64,000 nt of DNA, taken from the NCBI RefSeq assembly GCF_043290135.1, contig NW_027464783.1, positions 232,001 through 296,000 on the forward strand. The letters are read 5' to 3'. Position numbers and translations under genes: made by a program. Below the pieces are notes generated by a model. That model was not told the DNA's origin and made no database searches. It saw only the letters and a list, made by a program, of their open reading frames with translations. Origin of the DNA: Rhipicephalus microplus. Its lineage: Eukaryota; Arthropoda; Arachnida; Ixodida; Ixodidae. Below, piece after piece: positions 46,614 to 58,145 of this stretch (positions are counted from its first letter, which is position 1; the number at the start of each line of letters is the position of its first letter).

Positions 46614-47814
46614 TGTCACAAAACGAGCACTCAAAAAAAGGGCGCGCCGCCAAATTCTCGCGACGAAGCGCCGAGAGCTCAACGATAGAAAAAGAAAACA
46701 AGCATCCAAAGACTCCCCGGGCGCGCGTCCTTCTCCCCTCGGAAGCGTGGGTTCGCCGACGAACCTCCTCTCATCGGCGCCCGAGCAAGCCCTGGAATGT
46801 TCTAGATGGAAAGGGGCGTGGTGATGCCGGGTTGCGTCATCCGTCGCGGACGGCCTTCGAACCGTCTCGCCCTCTCCCCAGGGTTCGCTGCGTATCGCGC
46901 CGACGAAATGATGAGAACTTTCTGGAATCTCGCGCGGAAGGTATTTAATCGAGCAGCCAAGATGGGAGAGCAGGAGAAAAAGGAAGTTAACGCCAGAGCG
47001 CGTAGGGTATTCCTATGTGTAGTCGGCGAAGGTTTTGTCCGTAGTGACAAAGCAGGAGAAGAAGAAAGTATGCGCCAGTGTGCGTAGGGTGTACCGCCTT
47101 GTGGGCGAAGCCTTTTGCCTTCCGTGACAAAGGAAAAGAAGAAGAGGATTTCCACCTGAGGGGTGACGACTCGAGCTACAGGCAAAAGTGTGTGTCTACC
47201 GCTATCGAGCGAAGACGAGTGGCAACAGCTGCGAGTGTGAAGCCGACGTGTTTCTGGCGAAAAAGTTTGAAGCTTGGAGAGTGGCCAACTGAAGACGCGA
47301 GGTTTCCTGGAAGAGAAACTTCGGGGGCAGCGGAACGACAACAACGCTGGACTTTGAGTGAGTGATTCTCGGAAGAGTATCATTCAAACTTTTGTTCCAA
47401 GAACTTTGGACTGAATAAGTTTTCTAACTCTTTAGCCTGTAAGTGTCTCGGTTGTCCAATGCATGCGACTGCATTGTAGTGCATATTGTTGTCTGTGTCC
47501 GTTGTTTCGAGTGTGGCTGATTGTACTGTGTAGTACGTTCTTTGATTGGTGACATATTGTATTCAACTATTGTGGAGTGTGCATACTTGTGTATTGTTTT
47601 TGATCTGCCATTATTGAGAATATAATTTTGTTTTGTTTATTAACTCTCGGCTCTGACTTGTTCTTTGGGCCACAGCCGGCGTCCACTGGCGCGCAAAATA
47701 GGACCACTTCTAAATTGTCCACGCTTTCGTGGTGCGGTCCGGGGGGCCGATACTTCGCCCCTGGGAATTAGCCCAGCGATTGCCTCCCTAATTAACGGGA
47801 CCTGTGACACCTTC
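46609..47814 (+). mobile_element. Probable solo LTR (Gypsy-like) inside the LINE-C endonuclease
   Basis: The inserted segment 46614-47809 begins TGTCACAAAA and ends CCTGTGACA, so its tips are inverted (TGTCAC/GTGACA) with TG...CA ends. It is flanked by CCTTC on both sides (46609-46613 and 47810-47814). A 5-bp duplication and TGTCAC-type ends fit a Ty3/Gypsy LTR, and lack of coding genes fits a solo LTR. Internally it has TATTTAA (46943) and two degenerate GACAAAG-containing repeats. Its strand is assigned from TATA position only. Confidence 0.75.
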
Positions 47815-48390
47815 CCCACTCGCACTGGTACGTCCACGCAAAGAGATACTACGCCGGATCTATGCTTCGTCAAGAATATCGCCGACGCCCGCTGGTCCAA
47901 CCTCGTGGTAGATCTCGGTAGCGACCACTTCATATTGGCCGTACACCTCCCCACAGTAAGCAGGAAGACCAAGTCGTACACGTGGGTTGACTGGGACCTC
48001 CTTCGTAAGACCCGCGCAGAACGACCTCCTCCCGATACCCCACCGAGCCTCGAGACGTGGATGGCCCAGCTCAAAGCTGATGTAAACAAGGCAACCAAAA
48101 CTATCAGCACAGGCCTTCCAACCGAAAAGATTGACAGTTGTCTCGCCCACCTACTTGAGGCCAAACAGTCTCTATTGGCCCGGGCGAAGGGCCAGCGCTT
48201 TATTCGGAGGTTACGCAAACGCATATCTCAGCTGAACAAGACCATAATGGATCACTGCCTAACCCTTTCAAAACAGCAGTGGGACGAAATTTGTAACTCG
48301 ATTGATGGTCAGGTTCGAAATGGCAAAACGTGGAACTTACTCAAACACGTCCTAATGAAACCAACACCCGCACAAATCAGCGTCATTTGA
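47815..48390 (+). pseudogene. LINE-C ORF2, second half of endonuclease and linker
   Basis: Resumes directly after the insertion with PTRTGTSTQRDTTPDLCFVK and LVVDLGSDHFIL (SDH motif), then SYTWVDWDLLRKTR and the basic, helical linker QRFIRRLRKRISQLNKTI. TGA at 48388 and a frame change follow. The frame used is the one that continues from LILITDKAF once one CCTTC and the insert are ignored. Confidence 0.87.
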
Positions 48391-48415
48391 TCGAGAAGAT
48401 ACTTCATCAGGTTAA

Positions 48416-49917
48416 ATGGACAGAGTCACCGGAAGACCTTGTCAAGAACCTCGTGGAAAAATATCTCCCGCTTCCCACGGGCCCTGTGACCCTGATTACT
48501 CTGGCAGCGACAACACCAACTTAGACGCCGACTATTCTATTAAATATGTGCGCCGAGCTCTCCATGAGCTCAATGGCCGCTCAGCCCCTGGCCCCGAAGG
48601 TATCACCAACAAGCTCCTACGCAACCTGGACGATTCCTCCATCACTTACCTCACCGACACTATCAACGAAATATGGAAAAAGGGTGAGATACCCGATGCC
48701 TGGAAACTAGCTCACACGGTTCTCATACCCAAACCAGGAAAGGCACCGAGCCTAGACAATCTACGCCCCATATCTCTCACGTCGTGCGTGGACACGTCGT
48801 CCTCAACAGGGTTTGTCGATACCTCGAAGATAGCGAGTGCATCCCGCACCACATGATTGGCTTCCAACCAGGGTTATCCACTCAAGACGCCATGTTACTC
48901 CAAAAGCATCAAATTCTAGATGGTGGAAACACTCGGGACACTCGTGCAATACTCGCTCTCGATTTAGAAAAGGCCTTTGATACAATAACGCACTCGTCAA
49001 TCTTGAAAGCGATCGCAGCCCTCGGCCTAGGTCATCAATTTTACTACTTTATCCGCTCTTTTCTCACTCGACGCAGAGCCGTCCTCCGCGTAGGAGACCT
49101 AGTGTCGGAAAAAGTGGAGCTCGGACAGCGGGGCACTTCTCAGGGATCCGACCTCTCGCCCACGCTCTTCAACCTCGTGATGATGGGGCTTTCCAAACGA
49201 CTTTCGAAAATCGATGGCCTAAATCACACTATCTATGCGGATGATGTAACAGTATGGTGCTCCACAGGATAGGCTGGCTTCATTGAGTCCGCCCTGCAAG
49301 AAGACACCGCCAAGTACTACCTCGAGTACACTGGTCTCAGGTGCTCACCCGCGAAGTCGGAGGTATTGATATACTTGCCCAAATGCCGGGGTGCCATGCC
49401 CAAAGGGTGGAAACCTCCGGCGGAACGCAATATCACCCTCCACACCAGAGATGGTCGTACTGTACCCAGGGTAGACACCATCAAGGTCCTCGGTATGATC
49501 ATCCAGTCCCACGGAACCAACACCCAAACAGTACACAAGCTCAGGACTAAGACTGAGAATGCCATATGACTCGTACGTAGAGTAGCCAACAGGCACCATT
49601 GCCTCAAAGAAGACAACCTGCTGCGTCTCGTACACGCGTTTGTTTTGTGTCATTTTACCCACGTTGCCGCTATACACAAATGGCTACGTGCTGAACGCGA
49701 CCAACTCGATGCGCTTATTCGCAAGGTGGTCAAACGAGCCCTTGGCCTCACCACTCCAACATACAAACTCCTCAAGCTTGGCGTGCATAACACGCTAGAG
49801 GAGATCGCCAAAGCTCAGGAACGCGTGCAATTGACCCGACTCACCACCACCAAGGCGGGTTGCCATATTCTGCGCGAGCTCGGCTTCTTCTCCTCGAGGG
49901 CCAGGGACCCCCCATAG
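48416..49917 (+). pseudogene. LINE-C ORF2, reverse transcriptase and thumb
   Basis: Fingers: VRRALHELNGRSAPGPEGIT and IPKPGKAPSLDNLRPISLTS. After a frame change at 48.79 kb come the palm LALDLEKAFDTITHSSIL, RGTSQGSDLSPTLFNLVM and catalytic IYADDVTVW (YADD at 49234-49245). The thumb region (KVLGMIIQSHGTN, LRTKTENAI, LDALIRKVVKRALGL) follows in the same frame with TAG at 49270, TGA at 49568 and TAG at 49915 as in-frame stops. The catalytic motif is intact but the protein cannot be made whole. Confidence 0.88.
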
Positions 49918-50868
49918 TTGACTCTAATTCCTCGTGAAATCCGCGACCTTTTCACGATCGCTCCCATTCCACGAAATATACACCCCGAATACAACAGAGG
50001 CAGGTGCCTTGTGCGGGCGACCGCCATTCTCAAGCGCATATACATGGAAGCGGACAACGTCTCGTTCGTGGACGCCACTGCCTATCACAACAACCGAGCC
50101 TTCGCCGCGGTCGCGGTATCATCCGCGCAGCCGGCTCTTAACTCTGCCACAACCCTCACCCAAAACCCTGAAGTAGCGGAGCAAGTAGCTATAGATATAG
50201 CTATGCTCGACAGCAAACGGGAATTCATCTACAGCGACTCCAGGTCGGCCATCAAAGCCTTCGAACGTGGAGTCGTCTCCGACTAGGCGTTACGTATCCT
50301 GTGCAAAGCGGACCCGAGTGCCCTGAAGCACCACACTGTCATCTGGTTCCCCGCCCATCTCAGCCAGGTGCTGAGTGCCCTATCCAATCTCAACGAGATC
50401 GCCCATAATGCAGCGCGCGCACTTACCGACTGCACTGCCACAGGGCAACCCCATCTTGCTGGGTTAGATACCACTCGGGATGCACCAATTACGTACAATG
50501 AAATAACAAAGCACTTTTACCTGGAACGCCGCTTATTTCCACCCCTTCATCCGAAACTTAACCGACCGCAGGCATTAACCCTACGCCTAATACAGACACA
50601 CACGTACCCAAACCTTGCCACGCTTCACGTTTATTATCCCGATGCATACCCCAGCGACACATGCCCATCATGTGGACACACAGCGACACTCGCACACATG
50701 CTCTGGGAGTGTAGAACAACTCCTCCTGACTCTACCTCAAGCAAGTGGGAGAGGTCCCTCAGGAGCTCACTTCTCGCCGACCAGCGATGGGCCGTCCAGC
50801 AGGCCCACGAAGCGGCCGCGAGGTACTCCCTGTCGGTCCCTACGTGGGAGACGCCCGCTACGCGCTAA
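49918..50868 (+). pseudogene. LINE-C ORF2, RNase H and C-terminal zinc motif
   Basis: RNase H signature: SFVDATAYHNNRAFAAVAV (first Asp), EQVAIDIAML (Glu), FIYSDSRSAIKAF (second Asp), then after TAG at 50284 WFPAHLSQVL and NEIAHNAARALT (His/Asp region). The C-terminal CPSCGHTATLAHMLWEC is a CCHC-type zinc motif. The ORF ends YSLSVPTWETPATR, the same terminal motif found in the fragments at 12.0 and 54.9 kb. Confidence 0.88.
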
Positions 50869-50911
50869 GCGCGTCCTGCAGTACTGAAATAAAGTTTTTG
50901 TCATTCCATTC

Positions 50912-51072
50912 CATGTCCATCTAGCGTAAAACATATGCCTTTCCAAAGGCGTTGATCAAGCGAACAGCAAACGCTAGATAATATGCTGCCATCTTTGAGG
51001 CATTGGTTTAAAATCTTTATGACCTGAAAGATGGCCAGGGCGTGGTCTATATCTTGGAGGTCATGGGACTCT
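50912..51072 (-). mobile_element. ~160-bp interspersed repeat (family X), copy 2
   Basis: Reverse complement of 26800-26965, lying directly after the LINE-C tail. The CCATCTAGCG end abuts the LINE's GTCATTCCATTCCAT tail, so it may have been the insertion target of LINE-C. Confidence 0.7.
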
Positions 51073-51246
51073 TGATTTTGATCAAAAAAAATTGCCCGCA
51101 GCTTCCCTCGGGGGAACACTGAGGAGGATGCGGAGCATATAATTGGTTAACGGGCTGTTAAAGTGTGACTTACTTGGGTCGATGGCTAAATTGGTTAACG
51201 TGGTTGTGAAATGGGGTGTTAAATTGCGACTTACTTGGGTCGCTGG

Positions 51247-51924
51247 CTAAATTGGAACTCGACCGGCAATCAACGACTGCTTGCACGTAGCACACACGAC
51301 GTAGTCGGCATAGTCGGTGCCCTTTCCAAACGTATCGCAAAGAACCGACAACGCTTTGGAGTTGTTCTGAATGTTGCCGATCCGAGTTAAGTTGTTATCG
51401 AACCAAAGACGATCACACACCTTGCAGGTGTGGCCGAAGCTTCGGTCGAGAAAGTCGCGCTTGAAGCGAGCGTTGGGCGTGGCATACTGCTTGGCGCGCC
51501 ACGCCGCTACCTCGGAGCGCTTGCGCTCGCGGGCAGCATCGGGATCGGCCTCTCGTCGACGACGCTTGCACTCGGCTTCCCGTTTTCGAAAGTCCGGGTC
51601 CTCTTGTCGACGCTTACGTTTCAAAGCGGCCGAATCCGGTGCTGCTGCTCGACGCTGACGTCTCTCAGCAGCTTCGCGTTCTCTAAGTTGAGCATCTTCC
51701 GCTCGACGCCGACGTTTACGTTCGGCGTCGCGAGCTCTTCTCCGCGCTGCCTTGTCTTCAGACGACGACTTGGTTGCGGTTCCGCCAACACTTTGGCCGG
51801 CGCTGGTCGAAGGGACGTCGATAATTGCGACATCGGACGTCGATGCGCCGTACAAACCAACCGACGAGCGGCAACTGAGCGAGCGAGCGCCGACCTTGAG
51901 TATATATACAGCGCGACGGCGCAT
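51247..51924 (-). pseudogene. Helitron-type N-terminal protein fragment
   Basis: A 225-codon minus-strand frame. Residues ~50-145 are a charged, Arg/Glu/Ala-rich helix (RRRARDAERKRRRRAEDAQL, KRKRRQEDPDFRKREAECKR). Residues ~155-220 contain FLDRSFGHTCKVCDRLWFDN and YADYVVCATCKQSLIAGRVP, a cysteine-rich motif found near the N-terminus of Helitron replicase/helicase proteins. The frame ends right after GRVP, far short of the Rep and helicase domains. The first ATG lies upstream of the TATA-Inr promoter, so the true transcript would start downstream of it and this copy has no good start codon. Confidence 0.65.
51873..51908 (-). promoter_or_regulatory. TATA box plus TCAGTT initiator, Helitron-like copy 2
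   Basis: Minus strand: TATATATA (51908-51901), then TCAGTT (51878-51873), initiator A 32 bases from the first TATA T. Conserved in copy 1 at 18113-18078. Confidence 0.6.
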
Positions 51925-52284
51925 GCACTGTCAGCTGTCGAATGTTCGAGAAGGGGGAGAAGCGCAACGGCGCATGCGCGCGCGTCAGCTGCCGATGTTC
52001 TCGAAGCGCGACGGCGCATGCGCGCGCGTCAGCTGCCGATGTTCTCGAAGCGTGACGGCGCATGCGCGCTACATTATACAGCTAGCGAATGTTCGTGAAG
52101 AGGAGAAGCGCACGCGGTGTGTAGAGGATGAAGGGTGCACAGATGGTGGAGGAGTGAAGCGCGCGCGGTGTGTAGAGGAGGAAGGGATGCACAGATGGTG
52201 GAAGAAGGAGGAGGAAGCTTGCGGACGGCGCCGCACTACAAGCCTCGAGTATTAGATGCTCCGCATCTAAAACCTGTATATACT

Positions 52285-52745
52285 TCAGCGCCAAATGAAA
52301 CCCGAACAGCGGCAAGCCTCCAGGATATATAGCGCGCGCCGTCCACTATCACTACGAAAAGGCACGCATATACAAGCAGAGCTGCCGAACAGGATGCACG
52401 CACCTTTCAATAGGCACCGCACACTGACCAGAGGGAGCTGCGTTGCTCACACTGCCCCGTCTCAAAGTTTCTGACATTCGCCGACACCGACAAGAGACGC
52501 GGGATCGCGTCCCCAATATATCGTGGGCGCAATCCGCCGACAGATGCCGGGCGCTAGACGCTCGCGTCGCGTTCCATTGTCACCGAGGCCGTCTCACGGT
52601 TTCCTTTTTTATCCGCTAGGCTATGTATTCTGGCACTGTAGTCGGGCTGGAAAACTCGACTGAACGGTGCCTATGGTAATAACAGGACGGCACGCACTAC
52701 ACTCACACAAAGACTTGCCGCTGTTCGGGTTTTATTTGACGCTGA
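52285..52745. mobile_element. ~460-bp TIR element (MITE-like)
   Basis: TCAGCGCCAAATGAAACCCG with AACAGCGGCAAG at the left is inverted at 52712-52745 (CTTGCCGCTGTTCGGG then TTTTATTTGACGCTGA). Similarity of the arms continues inward for ~100 bp (GTGCCGTCC, ATAGGCACCG-like words). No ORF. A related end lies at 54346-54475. Confidence 0.75.
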
Positions 52746-53346
52746 GGGCATAGAGATTCCTAAAATTACCTACAGAGGACTCTGTCGCGGCGATCGCTAG
52801 GCGACCATGGGAATGATGGGTAGTACACACATTCGCCTAGTTTTCGTAATTGCGGGCGGCGAATCATACTTGAGGCTTCGTTTATTATTGTGTTCCAGTC
52901 TTTTTTTAAATAAAGATTAAACCCTTTTGAAATTCGTGACCCAATTTGGATAGGTAAGTCTAAAAGAATAAGGTGGTGAAGCGCAACCGCTGAACATTTT
53001 CTGATTTTTCTTTCATGAGAAAACAGCTCCAAGCCACACGAACGCACACAGAAGGCAGAAGGCCAGAAGTATGAAGAGTAGACAAATGTGTGTACTATTC
53101 ATCATTTCCATGCTCGCTGAAGCGCCGTGCGTTGCAGCTCCCATAGACACTAGCGGTAGAGTTCCTTGTAGTGCATATTAGGAAACTCTTTGACTTATAA
53201 TACCATGCGCGCCCACGCGCGCGTGTTGTGTGTCTGTGTGCCATCTGTGAAAAACGTGTATCGACTACAGCAGAGTGCCGTTTTAGCAGAGGGAAGTGGC
53301 CACACTACACACTCACTGCATTACTATAGGCACGTCACGCTTGCGC
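52746..53346. other. Unassigned stretch
   Basis: No recognisable gene. GCGC-rich words occur around 53205-53225 just before the simple repeats. Confidence 0.4.
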
Positions 53347-54345
<999 letters not shown>

Positions 54346-54475
54346 TGAGCACCAGATGAAACCAGAACAGCAGCGAGCCTTCGCTATGGTATAGTGCGTG
54401 CCGTCCAGCTATCACCGCGAACAGGCACCATGCACGCATATATCCGCAGAGCTGCCGAACAGGAGGCGCGCGCTT
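54346..54475 (+). mobile_element. Partial copy of the 52.3 kb TIR element
   Basis: Collinear with 52285-52405: AGATGAAACCAGAACAGC, GTGCCGTCCA, TATCAC.GCGAA.AGGCAC and AGAGCTGCCGAACAGGA. Only one end is present. Confidence 0.65.
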
Positions 54476-54783
54476 GTCAAACGCGTCAAACTACTTCCCA
54501 GGGGAGACAGCTATACTAGCGCCTATACGTTAACTCAAGTTCAACGTAAAGCCAGCATTCACTTCAAGTTGTGGAGGTCCCTTTCATAAAAATGAAGCGC
54601 TGTAGTTTGCTTATTCTTGCAGGGACGACCAACACTATTGGCTGTAATCCTTCAATCATCTATGGGAGTACGTATGCGAGCCTATTGTGCTGCATTACGA
54701 TCACTATCTACTAGGAACGGTATACCTTTCTCCTGTTTATTCCACTCAAAAATTCTTATAAATATTAAACCACCATATCCACG

Positions 54784-55120
54784 TTTTTAAGGAAGGGAGG
54801 AAGGAAAATAACTTTATTTTGGTCCTGTGGAATGCGACTGGGTCACGAACCTGGCTCAGACCCACGTAGGAACCGGCAAGCCGCGCCTGTCGGCCACCTC
54901 GCGGGCCCGCTAGACAGCCGTGAGCTGATCAGTGAGAGCGAGGCTGCGTAGAAGCATCTTTCGCTCCGCCAGTGTAAATCTTGAGTCCACGTCTTGGCAC
55001 GTGACGAGCGCAGATCGTTCGGGAAGACGTCAGTGTATATGTCAAGGAGAAACGCGTGACTTGGATAGGATTTGATATGAAGTGGCCGAAGGGGGAGTGC
55101 TTGGGTCTGTTAAGTTTCAT
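54784..55120 (-). mobile_element. LINE 3'-end fragment with PVPTW terminus
   Basis: Minus-strand translation gives RFTLAERKMLLRSLALTDQL, then an in-frame TAG and RAREVADRRGLPVPTWV followed by a stop. This matches the C-terminal layout of LINE-C (QQAHEAAAR ... SVPTWE). A (CCTT)n-like tail lies at 54784-54806. No catalytic domain remains. Confidence 0.65.
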
Positions 55121-55927
55121 CAATAATGTGTATAATCAGTGGCTCATACCTGCATACCATGAGTCATGTTATACAGGTATGTACAGCACGTGACTGGGAA
55201 AAGTATTTCTGGACGTGAAATTCTTGCCCACGAATGAAGCCGTGCCAACCGTAAGATGGCGGCTGCGGCAGCCATCTTACTAGGGGCATGATGAGCTATT
55301 GGCGTTCGGCAATTGAGAAAGAGCGTTTTCCTTGCACGCCCAACGAGTAACGTGGCAAAATTTTCGGCTTAGATAGTGCTCGAAGTGCGTCCTTGTGTTA
55401 CTAGTTTTCTTTAGTAAGACTTGAATTAAAGGCAAAGTTCATTGGAGATAAGTTATTGATACTTGTCCCGGTGGATTACTACTTCGGAAACAACTATCTT
55501 TTAATGTATAATTAACCTAGTCTTAAGACTAACAAATGAAAGCCACTTGATGTCTATGTGGGCACCACCAGAAAATAGCATGTTTTTGAAATCTTTGCAG
55601 GGCAAAAGCTGGCCTACTACGGCTGGCAAAGCATTGCGGGAGCTTCCACTCCAGATTTTTAAACCTCTATGAACGTACACAAATAGCACGCCATGTTATT
55701 CATGTCGCTTGCAGGTTATATTCATTATAGAACGACTGTGCCATGTCCTTTCGGGTACAGCATACTCACGTGAAGACATACTGAACAGTGACTGTTCTTC
55801 AAAGAGGCTCTGAGAGTGCCATGTGCATAGGCATGTACTGGAATGCCATAAGGTTGTGCACAGAAGCAACTGCGACCACATTCACGAAAGAAAGGTGTTT
55901 TACCTCGAAGGCATTGACCGCTAATCC
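55121..55927. other. Unassigned stretch with a YY1-like palindrome
   Basis: Apart from the hairpin at 55251-55280 nothing specific is recognised. Only short frames are present. Confidence 0.4.
55251..55280. promoter_or_regulatory. YY1/Pho-like palindromic site
   Basis: GTAAGATGGC at 55251-55260 is mirrored by GCCATCTTAC at 55271-55280, with GGCTGCGGCA between. AAGATGGCGGC matches the core (ATGGCGGC) of the YY1-type promoter element, and the mirrored half supplies GCCAT. Whether a promoter exists here is unknown. Confidence 0.35.
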
Positions 55928-56190
55928 CGGTACGCAACATTGATTGATACGTGGGGACTTAACGTCCCAAAACCACCATATGATTATGAGAGATGCCGTA
56001 GTGGAGGGCTCAGGAAATTTAGACCACCTGGGCTTCTTTAACGTGCCTGCAAATTTGAGCACACGGGCCTACAACATTTCCGTCTCCATCGAAAATGCAG
56101 CCACAAGAGCCAGGATTCAATCCCGCAACCTGCGGGTCAGCAGCCGAGTATTTTAGCCCCTAGACCACCGCGGCGGGGTGCGGTACGCAA
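55928..56190 (-). mobile_element. Ruka-like SINE, full length, with target-site duplication
   Basis: Minus-strand copy with the complete head (plus-strand text CAGCAGCCGAGTATTTTAGC and CCACCGCGGCGGGG) and a short (AATC)2 tail at 55940-55948. The direct repeat CGGTACGCAA flanks it (55928-55937 and 56181-56190). Confidence 0.92.
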
Positions 56191-57164
56191 GTTTCTACTC
56201 ACGTTCATGCAAGTGGCATAAAATCAGGGCTGGTCTACTTATATTAGGTTGCACCACTCCATCTGAAAAATTGTAGTGATAGGTGCTTTTTACTCCATAA
56301 ATATCCTGGCTCAATTCGGTTGAAATGGAATCCCCAGAAATAGTTTTGCTTTTTTATGAGAAGCTCGTCCCTGTGGCAGAGTGATTTTGTCCATAACTTA
56401 CACGCTCTCTCAACAACTCGTGTTCATAATATATTTGCTTGCTTTACAATTTTTTTCCTCGCATATGTTTTGAACGTTGCTATAAAGAAGAGTTACAAAA
56501 CATAGATATATAAGAAAGCTCAGAAAATACCAACCCAGGTCGGAAAGAAACACCACGATATCTAGAAAAAAAAAACATACTGATAGAGTGCCCAAACGGA
56601 AAAAGAAAAAAAAAGAGAAATCGATCAATGATTAGTAACCGAGGGAGGCCGTTGTAGTGCTTCCCAGGTTTTCGTTCTGCATTGCGATCCTCTTCGCGCA
56701 TGCTTATGACGAGCGCTCATTAAATGTGGAACAAGCATCATCAATTGAAAAATCATTACAAGCATGAACTTGCAACTTGGTTTCTCATGACATGCAGTTG
56801 TTTTTGTACTTTTGGGCGTGCATTGTTGAATACATAAATAATTTCATATTAAAACGTAAAAATGGGGGGAATTTTCCTAAGTATGTGCATTTTTCTATGG
56901 TCTCTTTCGTTTAACTTGCACGAAAATTTTAGTAGCTATTATGTATAAAAATGCATTTTGTCTGTACATGTATATTTCATATGCAATATGCAATGTGTCA
57001 CATATACAGCGTATAAGCTATTCATTCTAGCTCGTATGCTCAGCGCTGTTGTACAGTTTTGTTGATAATGTGTGCTTTTAGAAGGAAACGACACTGCAAT
57101 GTTGCTACCTTAGCAACGGCCACGAGAGAATATTGCTTTGCTTAGCTAAATATTGCACCTCATC
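56191..57164. other. Unassigned AT-rich stretch
   Basis: No open frame with a recognisable domain and no repeat that pairs with the rest of the window. Confidence 0.45.
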
Positions 57165-57945
57165 AAAAGTTATATCTGTTGAGGAAGAAGCTGCAGGATG
57201 CATCGCGCGACGTAAAACATATTGCATACACCACCTTCATTAAGACAGTACTAGAATAGTTATCCGTTGTTGGAGTCCCCATCAAGTTACTCTTAAGAAG
57301 AAGCTACAAAGAATACAGAGACTAGCGGCGTGCTTTATTTCTTCAACGTAACGAAGGAATGAATCAGTCACACTGATGTTACAGAGATGTGACCTAGATC
57401 TTCTCGAACTGCATAGAAATAAATAAGGGCTGAATGTATGTTTCGAATAATTCACTTTCAACTTAAATAAGCTCAAACATTTACACGCCCTAGGCAACAT
57501 AAATTCCTGAACCAACTAAATTGCGTCATCAAACCATACCGAACAAATGCTGACACATTTTGATATTCTTTTTTTTCCAAAGGTCATAGAAATGTGGAAC
57601 AAACTGCCGAACGAAATGGTTGTTTTAAAGGATGTCACTGATTTCGAAAATGTGGTAGAAGCGCATTTGCCTGATTGCTTAATTAACTTTTCTGCAGTGC
57701 CAAGTGATGTAAGCGACTTCATGTTCATAGCAAATATTTGGAAAAATGACGGGGAATTCTGAATTGTTCATGAATTGTTATTTGGATTGTCAAGTTGTTA
57801 ATTAAGAGAATACCTGCTTTCATTGTGGGTTATCAAAATATTAAGAAACTTTATAAACATTGTACATTCTTTATGTATGTCCTCTCTGTTATCACCCTCT
57901 GTGAGGGTTGACAGTATTACCAAATAAATAAATTAATATATATAA
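57165..57945 (+). mobile_element. CR1/L2-type LINE C-terminal fragment, plus strand
   Basis: Degenerate translation shows LRKKLQDASRDVKHIAYTTF and KKLQRIQRLA-like text, then after several stops FFPKVIEMWNKLPNEMVVLK, the equivalent of the FFPRTVSDWNALP motif of LINE-A. It ends with GAGGGTTGACAGTATTACC and an AAATAAATAAAT tail. Stops and frameshifts throughout. Confidence 0.75.
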
Positions 57946-58145
57946 TTTTCAAAAGCCGTGCTCAACTAGCATAAAAATTAGGATACTTCATTATCCTTAT
58001 TCGAAATAGTCTCATTTAAACTGTCAATACAATAATGAAAAGGGCCCTTAAATACTTTTTGAAGTAGGCAAAAAATATACCCACTAAAGAGGGTTATTGT
58101 CTCGCGAATTCAGTGCAGCGAGTTTATTTTAATCCGTCCACTATG
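57946..58145. other. Short unassigned spacer
   Basis: AT-rich spacer between two LINE fragments of opposite orientation. Nothing recognised. Confidence 0.4.

Larger units (their letters stand above)
44310..50905 (+). mobile_element. I/LOA-like LINE (LINE-C), two ORFs, split by an LTR insertion
   Basis: Plus-strand non-LTR retrotransposon with a gag-like ORF1, an ORF2 with endonuclease, RT, RNase H and C-terminal zinc motif, and a 3' end with AATAAAG (50888) and GTCATTCC repeats. A 1196-bp foreign segment (46614-47809) interrupts the endonuclease. Excluding it the element is about 5.4 kb. The presence of RNase H and a CCHC gag points to the I/LOA/Jockey-related group. The exact clade needs phylogeny. 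The 5' end is uncertain. Confidence 0.85.
51078..52276 (-). mobile_element. Helitron-like non-autonomous derivative with truncated ORF, copy 2
   Basis: Same ends as 17739-18431, here retaining part of the coding region on the minus strand. A ~44-bp GC-rich tandem unit (GCATGCGCGCGCGTCAGCTG + CGATGTTCTCGAAGC, about 51970-52060, 2-3 copies) and a ~52-bp unit (GTGTGTAGAGGA.GAAGGG..., two copies at about 52118 and 52170) lie upstream of the promoter. The ORF stops where the main helicase body should begin, so most of the autonomous element is deleted. Confidence 0.65.
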
